Positions 25,809-32,030 of a DNA stretch of 60,638 nt are shown here, one piece after another. Position numbers and translations under genes: made by a program. The DNA lies in the NCBI RefSeq assembly GCF_014642275.1, contig NZ_BMIM01000014.1, positions 1 to 60,638 of the forward strand, given 5' to 3'. This DNA is from Flavobacterium lutivivi (GTDB taxonomy: Bacteria > Bacteroidota > Bacteroidia > Flavobacteriales > Flavobacteriaceae). The notes beneath the pieces are model-generated. The model was not told the DNA's origin, ran no database searches, and saw only the letters and a program-made list of their open reading frames with translations. Position 1 is the stretch's first letter, and each line of letters opens with the position of its first letter.

Positions 25809-26183
25809 ATGGACAACAATTCTTGTATAAGACAACAAGCGGACATTAAACAAATAAACCGCTGTAAAGACCGAGTTTCAGAACTCAACGGCTCGTTTGA
25901 CTATTTATCGAACGGACTTGAATTGGCAGGAAACAACGTAAGACTGAAAATTCTATTTCTGCTCTATGAAGAAAAACGACTTTGTGTTTGTGATATAAGC
26001 GACATTCTCGGTATGACAATTTCAGCAGTTTCACAACACTTGAGAAAACTCAAAGACAGAAAACTTATTGAAACCGAACGAGAAGCACAAACCATTTTTT
26101 ACTCGTTGACAAAAGAGTATGAAAAAATGCTGAAACCGTTTTTCAAAATACTTGACGAAAACAAAATATTAGAAACATTATGA
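25809..26183 (+). CDS. ArsR/SmtB-family metal-sensing repressor (cassette 6)
   Basis: This 124-residue protein has the winged HTH of the ArsR family: LELAGNNVRLKILFLLYEEK, then CVCDISDILGMTISAVSQHL and the wing KLIETEREAQTIFYSL. The pair CVC at the recognition helix start (KRLCVCDIS) matches the metal-binding site of arsenic and mercury sensors. Start 25809 (MDNNSCIRQQAD) is preferred because the promoter ends four bases before it; an upstream frame would begin inside the attC site. Its TGA overlaps the next ATG by four bases (ATGA). It probably represses its own operon until mercury or a similar ion binds. Confidence 0.9.
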   Translation: MDNNSCIRQQADIKQINRCKDRVSELNGSFDYLSNGLELAGNNVRLKILFLLYEEKRLCVCDISDILGMTISAVSQHLRKLKDRKLIETEREAQTIFYSLTKEYEKMLKPFFKILDENKILETL

Positions 26184-26779
26184 AAACAGACAACAAACTA
26201 ATCGGAGCAGGACTTTTAACAGCAATTGCAGCTTCATTGTGTTGCATTACACCTGTCTTGGCTCTCATTGCAGGAACAAGCGGACTTGCTTCTACTTTTT
26301 CTTGGCTCGAACCTTTCAGACCGTATTTTATCGGTTTGACAATTTTGGTTCTTGGTTTTGCTTGGTATCAAAAGTTGAAACCTAAAAAGCAAATTGACTG
26401 CAACTGTGAGACAGAAGAAAAACCAAAATTCATTCAGTCAAAAATGTTTTTAGGAATTGTAACAGCATTTGCAATCGTTATGCTTGCCTTTCCATACTAT
26501 TCAAGCATTTTCTACCCAAAGAAAGAAAAGCAAATCAAAGTAGTGGACAAATCCAATATTCAAAAAGTAAAATTTACGATTAGCGGAATGACTTGTGCGA
26601 GTTGCGAAGAACACGTAAATCACGAAGTAAATAAATTGACAGGAATAATAAGTTCAAACGCTTCATATGAAAATGGAAATGCAATCATAGAATTTGACAA
26701 CTCAAAAACAAATATTTCTGAAATCGAAAAAGCAATAAACTCAACAGGATATTCTGTAACCGACAAAAAAGAAAATTAA
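26180..26779 (+). CDS. merTP: MerTP-type mercuric ion transport protein
   Basis: This 199-residue protein fuses a MerT-like membrane part with a MerP-like ion-binding domain. Helix 1 carries the paired Cys (AASLCCITPVLALIAG), two further helices lie at about 49-63 and 92-110, and DCNCE provides a cytoplasmic Cys pair. The C-terminal HMA domain has ISGMTCASCEEHVNHEV. In the family it takes up Hg2+ and hands it to the cytoplasmic reductase MerA, but no merA gene is in this cassette. It overlaps the sensor gene by four bases and ends one base before the next gene. Confidence 0.88.
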   Translation: MKTDNKLIGAGLLTAIAASLCCITPVLALIAGTSGLASTFSWLEPFRPYFIGLTILVLGFAWYQKLKPKKQIDCNCETEEKPKFIQSKMFLGIVTAFAIVMLAFPYYSSIFYPKKEKQIKVVDKSNIQKVKFTISGMTCASCEEHVNHEVNKLTGIISSNASYENGNAIIEFDNSKTNISEIEKAINSTGYSVTDKKEN

Positions 26780-26780
26780 A

Positions 26781-26987
26781 ATGGAAATCAAATTACAATC
26801 AACAATAACTTGCCCCAACTGCGGACATAAGAAAGAAGAAACAATGCCGACAGACGCTTGCCAATATTTTTACGAATGTGAAAAATGCAAACAAGTTCTA
26901 AAACCAAAACAAGGCGACTGCTGTGTTTATTGTAGCTACGGAAGTGTTGCTTGTCCACCAATTCAGCAGGACAAAAAATGTTGCTGA
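26781..26987 (+). CDS. GDCCVxC-domain small protein
   Basis: This 68-residue protein has a zinc-ribbon-like pair CPNCGH and CEKCKQ and the defining GDCCVYCSYGSVACPPIQ followed by a final CC. Proteins with this domain are typically found beside merTP in Bacteroidota mercury loci and are thought to bind or pass on the metal. The start follows the merTP stop by one base, so the three genes form one operon. It ends 23 bases before the next attC core. Confidence 0.88.
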   Translation: MEIKLQSTITCPNCGHKKEETMPTDACQYFYECEKCKQVLKPKQGDCCVYCSYGSVACPPIQQDKKCC

Positions 26988-27010
26988 CAGACGGAAAACA
27001 AAGAAGCCCA

Positions 27011-27147
27011 GCCACTAACAGCGGTTTGGCAAAAGTGGCGGTTCAGTGCTCCGCAGACAGTTTTGTGGTTAATCAAAGTTTGGTTCTCCGCATCTACATT
27101 TGTGGTAAAATTCGCCACCTTCGCCAAGCCGCAAAACGTTGTGCGAC
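27011..27147 (+). repeat. attC-like site 7
   Basis: It starts GCCACTAAC, the exact complement of the start of cassette 6, and ends GTTGTGCGAC (27138-27147). Arms AGCGGTTTGGC and AGTGGCGG pair with GCCAAGCCGC and CGCCAC. The loop differs from that of sites 1, 5, 8 and 10. Confidence 0.82.
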
Positions 27148-27172
27148 ACTTTGGCTGAACGAAACAAAAAAA

Positions 27173-27709
27173 ATGAAAATTAGAAAAATCTTATTTGTCT
27201 TAATTACAATTTCAATATTTTATTCTTGTTCTACGAGTAAAATATCAGAAAGTGAAATATCGAAAATAAATGGAATTTATGAAGCAAATAATATTGGAAA
27301 TGATGAAGAAAATGCTAAACATTATAATTTCATATCACTTCTCAACAGAAAACTAATAAAAGATACTTTATGGGGAAAACCATTGTTCAACTATAAATTT
27401 AAAATTGAAGTTGTTGACAAAAAACATATTGAAATAGCAATAATAAATGAACTAGATAAAATTATTGCGAAGAGAATATATCGTTTTAGAAAAGAAGAAG
27501 AGAATATAATCTTGAAAAATAAAAATACTCAAATATCATTTATTCCTTATTTGGCAGGAGCACTCGACGTTCGAAAATTGAGAATAAAATCGAATAAAGA
27601 TAAAAATTTAAATGTAGAGATAATTGAACATCGCTCTGGAGGGATTTTAATGATACCAATGGGTTGGTCAAACATAAAAAAGACAGAAAATTATAAACGA
27701 ATTGAATAA
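27173..27709 (+). CDS. Lipoprotein of unknown function (cassette 7)
   Basis: This 178-residue protein starts MKIRKILFVLITISIFYSCS, a signal peptide with the lipobox Cys at about 19, so it is a predicted lipoprotein. A longer frame from 26951 runs through attC site 7 and is rejected. The body has a beta-rich pattern (FNYKFKIEVVDKKHIEIAII). No family is recognised. Nothing else lies in the cassette, and the stop falls nine bases before the next core. Confidence 0.75.
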   Translation: MKIRKILFVLITISIFYSCSTSKISESEISKINGIYEANNIGNDEENAKHYNFISLLNRKLIKDTLWGKPLFNYKFKIEVVDKKHIEIAIINELDKIIAKRIYRFRKEEENIILKNKNTQISFIPYLAGALDVRKLRIKSNKDKNLNVEIIEHRSGGILMIPMGWSNIKKTENYKRIE

Positions 27710-27717
27710 AAAAGCGA

Positions 27718-27853
27718 TCGCACAACAGCGGTTACAAGAAATGGCAAATTTTGTGGTAAGTTCACGTTCACGTTTCGCAAGAAATATTATCTTAGTGGAA
27801 AATAATTCGCTCCTAAGTTTGCCACTTCTTGTAGCCGCGGAACGATGCGAGGC
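27718..27853 (+). repeat. attC-like site 8, with a GAT core
   Basis: It starts TCGCACAAC, complement of the start of cassette 7, but ends GATGCGAGGC (27844-27853), with GAT instead of GTT. Arms AGCGGTTACAAGAA and TTCTTGTAGCCGC form a 13-14 base stem, and GGCAAA pairs with TTTGCC. It shares the TTTTGTGGTAAGTTCACGTT loop with sites 5 and 10. Confidence 0.75.
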
Positions 27854-27930
27854 AATTTTGCCTTGCGGCGTGAAAGTCTCTCGCAATGCTACGCATTACT
27901 CCCAAGCCTTCCACTCATTTGCCTCGCATC
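27845..27930 (+). mobile_element. Cassette 8, about 86 bases, no gene
   Basis: GATGCGAGGC (27844-27853) and GCCTCGCATC (27921-27930) are perfect complements although both carry the altered A/T position, and no gene lies between. The first 46 bases from 27841 occur again, identically, at 28834-28879 after attC site 10. Confidence 0.55.
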
Positions 27931-28110
27931 GGGAAGCTCTTGACCATAATTTACTAAAAATGATGCTCGGCAGTAAAACTGCCTCGATCATTTTCTTAAC
28001 GTAATTCTGGTTCTCGTTCTCGCTTCTCCTTTTTTGCTTGAAGATATTTCATATCTTAGCAAAACAAAGCTCAAACGTGGAACTACGTCAAGAGCTTGCC
28101 GTTAGGCGGC
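27921..28110 (+). repeat. attC-like site 9
   Basis: It starts GCCTCGCATC and ends GTTAGGCGGC (28101-28110). Arms GGAAGCTCTTGAC and GTCAAGAGCTTGCC pair. Its loop is long (about 145 bases) and shares TTCTCGTTCTCGCTTCTCCT and GATATTTCATATCTTAGC with site 12. Confidence 0.7.
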
Positions 28111-28115
28111 ATTTT

Positions 28116-28703
28116 ATGAAAACTTTACTTTTTATAATCATATCAATATTAACTTTCAATTGCTCAAAAAAAGAGGAAGTAAATCTGAATTGTGAAAACT
28201 TAATTAAGATTGACAGTTTAAGTTTTATCAAAAACAAAAAAATTCCTTTAAACTTTGCCCAAAAATCTGTGTTGAAAAAAGAAAATAACGAAATTAAAAT
28301 TCAACATTTAAACCATACTTTCAAAGACAATCTAACAGACGAAAACTTTATGGAATATTCTATTGTTGGAAAGTTTAAAAAATGGAATTTAATATTGGGG
28401 CAAGATTATAATCAAAATTATTACTATTTAGTTGATAAGAATAAAATTGACACACTTGTTGGACCGCCTCGAGTTTTTGAAAATACAATATTATCAATTG
28501 AGGAAGCACATACTGATTTCCAAGAGAAGATTGAAATTTGGAACATCCAAGAAAGTGGAAAAATAATATTGAACAAAAATTTCTCTTTAAAAAAATGTTA
28601 TGACTTTAGAATTATGGAATCCTATTTATTTGAAAAATATCTTTATCTAAAAACTGGTGTCGAAAATAGAAAGTCGCAATTCTACAAAATAAAATACAAA
28701 TAA
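28116..28703 (+). CDS. Lipoprotein of unknown function (cassette 9)
   Basis: This 195-residue protein begins MKTLLFIIISILTFNCSKKE, a signal peptide with lipobox Cys near residue 16. The start at 28116 lies 14 bases after the cassette crossover; a longer frame from 28038 runs through attC site 9 and is rejected. The rest is beta-rich (KWNLILGQDYNQNYYYLVDK) and unrecognised. It is the only gene in its cassette and ends about 5 bases before the next core. Confidence 0.78.
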   Translation: MKTLLFIIISILTFNCSKKEEVNLNCENLIKIDSLSFIKNKKIPLNFAQKSVLKKENNEIKIQHLNHTFKDNLTDENFMEYSIVGKFKKWNLILGQDYNQNYYYLVDKNKIDTLVGPPRVFENTILSIEEAHTDFQEKIEIWNIQESGKIILNKNFSLKKCYDFRIMESYLFEKYLYLKTGVENRKSQFYKIKYK

Positions 28704-28707
28704 AAAC

Positions 28708-28846
28708 GTCGCCTAACAGGCGTTTGGCGCAATTGCGAATTTTGTGGTAAGTTCACGTTTACGTTTCGCAAGAATTTTTATCTTTAACAGAAAATAATTC
28801 GTCCCAAAGTTCGCAACTGACGTCAAGCGAGGTAACGATGCGAGGC
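28708..28846 (+). repeat. attC-like site 10, with a GAT core
   Basis: It starts GTCGCCTAAC (9 of 10 complementary to the start of cassette 9) and ends GATGCGAGGC (28837-28846), the same core as site 8. Arms AGGCGTTTGGCG and CGTCAAGCGAGG pair weakly, ATTGCGAA with TTCGCAA well. The loop is of the site 1/5/8 type. Confidence 0.7.
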
Positions 28847-29035
28847 AATTTTGCCTTGCGGCGTGAAAGTCTCTCGCAACTTTGAATTTTAAGGCAAGCT
28901 TAATTTTCATTCCAACAAAAAAATACTACCTTTACTAAACACAATGTATAAAATGCTTTAGCTAATGTGCTAAACGACAGAAAAATGCAAAGCAATTTTA
29001 CTTTGATACAGAGCAATACTAATTAGACAAAAAAT

Positions 29036-29599
29036 ATGAAAAAAAACATTTTTAGGCTGGTTTTAATTCTAGTTGTGGCTGGTGGACTAGTATTTAGCTT
29101 TGCTCCGTTTACAAAAGACGCAGAGGCAAATAGTGGAAATAAAAATGAAACTACAAAAACGCTCTCAGCTGCTGAAAAGAAAGCCACTTTGAAAAAATGG
29201 GAAGCTTCACCCGATGGCATCATGTACAAAAAATGGGAAGTTTCTCCAGCTGGTAAAAAAGTGTATGCCGCTGAAGCAAAAATATGGAAATCCATCAAAG
29301 AATATACTAATATGGAGGGAATTGTAACTTCTATTTCACTTCCAAAAGGTTCAAGATTAGGTTTTGGTATAATGATAAAGATTAATGATGACGAATACAT
29401 CCTTAGTTTTGGACCAGAAAAATCTAATGATAATGAATTTGAAAAATTACATCATCTGAAAGTTGGCGACAAAATTATTTTGAAAAGCCATAGTGTATCA
29501 CATGCTCCAAAGTATTCATATCCAATTGTATCAGGTGATTATGTAGCGCTTGATGGCAAAGTAATTTATAAACGTATTCCACGCAAAGATGGTTGCTAA
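29036..29599 (+). CDS. Secreted or membrane-anchored protein with C-terminal beta domain (cassette 10)
   Basis: This 187-residue protein starts with a hydrophobic helix MKKNIFRLVLILVVAGGLVF that could be a signal peptide or anchor. A Lys/Ala/Glu-rich region follows, with the near-repeat KKWEASPDGIMY and KKWEVSPAGKKVY (residues about 53-80). A domain of about 95 residues closes it (GFGIMIKINDDEYILSFGPE, KVGDKIILKSHSVSHAPKY), which looks like a small beta barrel of OB type. Function unknown. The 156 bases before it hold the copied start of cassette 8 and no gene. Confidence 0.72.
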   Translation: MKKNIFRLVLILVVAGGLVFSFAPFTKDAEANSGNKNETTKTLSAAEKKATLKKWEASPDGIMYKKWEVSPAGKKVYAAEAKIWKSIKEYTNMEGIVTSISLPKGSRLGFGIMIKINDDEYILSFGPEKSNDNEFEKLHHLKVGDKIILKSHSVSHAPKYSYPIVSGDYVALDGKVIYKRIPRKDGC

Positions 29600-29606
29600 T
29601 TAGATT

Positions 29607-29685
29607 GTCAAACAGGTTCTATTACTTATCCTAATTTTTATTTATAAAAACGAAGCACTTCGCCAAGAGTTTTCCGTTAGCAAAC
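29607..29685 (+). repeat. attC-like site 11, degenerate
   Basis: The right half is clear, CGAAGCACTTCGCCAAGAG and GTTAGCAAAC at 29676-29685, but the left core TGTCAAAC matches neither the start of the preceding unit nor the right arm well. The site is short (about 79 bases), which suggests a deletion. Confidence 0.45.
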
Positions 29686-29709
29686 AGTTTTAATCAACAC
29701 ACCTGAAAA

Positions 29710-30249
29710 TTGACCGAAATAAAATATACTTTAAAAGAATCTGATTTTCTAGAATTACACCTTTACTATTTCAAAAGTGAAGGAAAATTAAAACGTCTTA
29801 CTTTAAAAAAATTGATTGCATTCATAATCCTAATTGGAATTTTCTCAGGATTTCTGATTTGGAAGGATGAATTTTTTTCTGTAATCGTGTTAGGTATTAC
29901 AGCAGCAGTAATATCGTTTTTTCATAGTAGCCAAATGAAAAAGCTTTATAAAAAGCAATTCAAGAAGACTATTAAAACCTACGAGAGTAGATTTGGAAAA
30001 GAAGTTTACTTAAAAATAAATGATACTCAGATACACGTAAAAAGTGTAGCTGGCGACACATACATAAATTTTAATGAAGTGATTGAATTTTCAGAAACCG
30101 AAAATCATTTCTTTATAAAGCTGAAAACGCAAGCTATAATTATTCCAAAAACAGAATTAGAAAGCATAGAGAATTTAAGAACAAATTTGAAAGATTTAGC
30201 TAAAAAGCTTGATGTAAAATACATCGATGATAGTAATTGGGAATGGTAA
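29710..30249 (+). CDS. YcxB-like membrane protein (cassette 11)
   Basis: This 179-residue protein is read from a TTG start (TTG ACC GAA ATA). Two adjacent membrane helices lie at about 35-51 and 54-69 (LIAFIILIGIFSGFLIW, FFSVIVLGITAAVISFF), then the YcxB-type C-terminal domain with TYINFNEVIEFSETENHFFI and a final helix. The family is widespread, small and without a firm function. The start 33 bases after the cassette crossover supports the TTG choice. Confidence 0.7.
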   Translation: MTEIKYTLKESDFLELHLYYFKSEGKLKRLTLKKLIAFIILIGIFSGFLIWKDEFFSVIVLGITAAVISFFHSSQMKKLYKKQFKKTIKTYESRFGKEVYLKINDTQIHVKSVAGDTYINFNEVIEFSETENHFFIKLKTQAIIIPKTELESIENLRTNLKDLAKKLDVKYIDDSNWEW

Positions 30250-30256
30250 AAAACCG

Positions 30257-30386
30257 TCGACTAAAAACAGTTCCGCATAATTCTACTTCTCGTTCTCGCT
30301 TCTCCTTTTTTGCTTTAAGATATTTCATATCTTAGCTAAACGAAGATCAAAAGTGGAACTACGTGAGGAGATTCCTGTTGTAAGCC
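30257..30386 (+). repeat. attC-like site 12
   Basis: The right core is GTTGTAAGCC (30377-30386), and the left core is degenerate (GACTAAAAAC). The long segment between is shared with site 9 (TTCTCGTTCTCGCTTCTCCT at about 30283 and ATATTTCATATCTTAGC). It probably derives from the same ancestral site. Confidence 0.5.
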
Positions 30387-30407
30387 ATTTTCAAAACGTA
30401 TACATTT

Positions 30408-31346
30408 ATGAAGAACTTCTTTTTAATATTAATTTCATTAACAATTCTATCTTGTAAAAATGCAAATAATTCTTTCGAGCAAGAAGAAAAAGCACATATG
30501 AAATTACATGAAGAAATGAATAAAGTTGATGAAGAATATCAGAAGTTTGAAAAGATACTGGTAGATCTATATTTAGAATCAGAAAGGAATCCTGAAAAAG
30601 TAATTGTAAAAGCAGATAGTTTACTACTAATAAACAAATCCGAAAAAGACAAATACAAGTCACAAATCAAAGGAACCGTCGAAGACCAATTACATTACCT
30701 AAAAGCCGAACTTTTTTATAAAAAAAATGAATACGAAAAATCCATAAAAGAGTTGGACTTTGATGATGATTATGATTTTGTTATTGGAGACAGAGCTTGT
30801 GCTTACGCAGCAAATTACCTTAAATTGAAGCAACTTGACAAAGCTAAATCGTTTGTCGACAGTATTAGAAAAGGTTATTACATATATGATTTTGCCCTAG
30901 CTAATTATAATGAAAGTGTCGGAAATAAAGATGAAGCCTATAAAATTTACAGCATGATTAAAAACAATAAATCCATCAAACATTATGCGTATTACAAATT
31001 AGCTGTAAATAGATTTGAAGAACTAGAAAGAGTTAATCCAAAACTATTAAATGAAATATATTTTCCAACAAGAAATCCAAGTTTTGAGATTGCAGATTCA
31101 GACAATGAAAACAGAACAAAAATATTCAGTTTGATGGAAAAATTACCCGAAAATCAAGATTGGGCTGGAACTAGAATTGTAGAATCTCCTCAAGAAAATG
31201 ACAAAGATTATTATTGGGTTAGAGTGGAAACAAAGCAAAATAAAAAATTCAATTATTACATATATCAACAAACTTTTGAAATAAAATTTTTTGACACAAT
31301 AAATAATAAACTGTTGACATTAGAACAATGGAGAAAACAGAAATAA
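30408..31346 (+). CDS. Lipoprotein with TPR-like helices (cassette 12)
   Basis: This 312-residue protein starts MKNFFLILISLTILSCKNAN, with lipobox Cys at about 16. Residues 95-200 show TPR-like helix pairs (KAELFYKKNEYEKSIKELDF, ACAYAANYLKLKQLDKAKSF, LANYNESVGNKDEAYKIYSM). The C-terminal 90 residues end in a beta-rich part (KDYYWVRVETKQNKKFNYYI). It could be an outer-membrane scaffold, but the role is unknown. It is the last recognisable cassette gene. Confidence 0.75.
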   Translation: MKNFFLILISLTILSCKNANNSFEQEEKAHMKLHEEMNKVDEEYQKFEKILVDLYLESERNPEKVIVKADSLLLINKSEKDKYKSQIKGTVEDQLHYLKAELFYKKNEYEKSIKELDFDDDYDFVIGDRACAYAANYLKLKQLDKAKSFVDSIRKGYYIYDFALANYNESVGNKDEAYKIYSMIKNNKSIKHYAYYKLAVNRFEELERVNPKLLNEIYFPTRNPSFEIADSDNENRTKIFSLMEKLPENQDWAGTRIVESPQENDKDYYWVRVETKQNKKFNYYIYQQTFEIKFFDTINNKLLTLEQWRKQK

Positions 31347-31350
31347 AAAA

Positions 31351-31400
31351 GGCTTATAACAGCGATTTAACAAAATAACTGGTAAACATTACACCAAAAT
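31351..31400 (+). repeat. attC-like site 13, left half only
   Basis: GGCTTATAAC complements the start of cassette 12 in 9 of 10 bases and is followed by AGCGATTTAAC, but the matching right arm is missing. The array appears truncated here, before the chromosomal gene at 31470. Confidence 0.5.
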
Positions 31401-31469
31401 CTTAACGTTTCTATTAATATTTCCAAAACATCAATCTCCAACAAAAACCAAGCACAAACACTAAAACCC

Positions 31470-31958
31470 ATGACAAAAAACATTTTTATCAGTACTATGC
31501 TTCTTGGTTTGTTTTTACTAAGTTGTTCGTCATCGTCTAATGTTTATCAACTTACCAAAAATTATACACCCGATGACGAGGCGTTGTACAAAACCATCGT
31601 ACAGCTAGACAGTACTTTTTTTGAAGCTTACAACACTTGTGCTACAAATCTAGATAAATACAGTGCTTTCTATTCGGATAGTTTAGAGTTTTATCATGAC
31701 AAAGGCGGTTTTATGAACTCTAAAAAAGAAATTGTTGAAGGAACAAAAAACAATGTGTGTGGCAAAGTAAAAAGAGAACTTGTACAAGGCAGCATTGAGG
31801 TTTACCCAATAAAAGATTATGGCGCTGTAGAAATAGGACTGCACAAGTTTATCAACAAAGAAGAACCCAATAGCGTTCCAAAAATTGCTCGTTTTACTAT
31901 CATTTGGAAAAAAGAAAATAAGGAATGGAAAATTACCAAAGTGATTAGTCTGCATTAA
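31470..31958 (+). CDS. NTF2/DUF4440-like lipoprotein
   Basis: This 162-residue protein has the signal peptide MTKNIFISTMLLGLFLLSCS with lipobox Cys at about 19. The rest follows a SnoaL/DUF4440 pattern: LDSTFFEAYNTCATNLDKYS, FYSDSLEFYHDKGGFMNSKK and a closing FTIIWKKENKEWKITKVISL. The family holds small-molecule-binding and enzyme folds; the ligand is not known. It ends just before a strong terminator shared with the amylase gene. Confidence 0.82.
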   Translation: MTKNIFISTMLLGLFLLSCSSSSNVYQLTKNYTPDDEALYKTIVQLDSTFFEAYNTCATNLDKYSAFYSDSLEFYHDKGGFMNSKKEIVEGTKNNVCGKVKRELVQGSIEVYPIKDYGAVEIGLHKFINKEEPNSVPKIARFTIIWKKENKEWKITKVISLH

Positions 31959-31969
31959 ATCTGTAGTAA

Positions 31970-32007
31970 AAAAAACCTAGCAAGTAAATAACGTTGCTAG
32001 GTTTTTT
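31970..32007. terminator. Bidirectional terminator between convergent genes
   Basis: AAAAAACCTAGCAA (31970-31983) and TTGCTAGGTTTTTT (31994-32007) form a perfect 14-base stem with a 10-base loop, with T-runs on both strands. It serves both the DUF4440-like gene and the amylase gene. Confidence 0.9.
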
Positions 32008-32030
32008 AATATCTATTGCAAAAAATGTGT

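Larger units (their letters stand above)
19461..31400 (+). mobile_element. Cassette array with attC-like sites, no integron integrase (CALIN)
   Basis: About twelve units are separated by imperfectly palindromic sites ending in GTT-type cores. The core at the left of each unit is the reverse complement of the core at its right, for example GTTATGGGC (19585) with GCCCATAAC (22578), GTTGTACGAC (23560) with GTCGTACAAC (24462), GTTAGCGGTA (24590) with TACCGCTAAC (25341), and GTTAGTGGC (25701) with GCCACTAAC (27011). Neighbouring units have different cores. This is what insertion of circular cassettes at attC sites produces. All genes but one are in the same orientation and start soon after the crossover. 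No IntI gene is in the window. Confidence 0.8.

Noticed and set aside
26951-27172. Extended N-terminus of the cassette 7 lipoprotein from 26951
   Set aside because: The extension runs through the mercury operon end and attC site 7; the lipoprotein signal begins at 27173.
27702-28004. 100-codon frame through attC sites 8 and 9
   Set aside because: It lies entirely in attC arms and the gene-less cassette, and has no domain or signal.
28713-28910. Minus-strand 65-codon frame
   Set aside because: It is the antisense of attC site 10 and has no supporting features.
22578-30386. Spacer-like palindromes as ordinary REP elements or a CRISPR array
   Set aside because: Sizes vary, arms differ between sites, and start and end cores match within units rather than between all copies, which fits attC and not REP or CRISPR.
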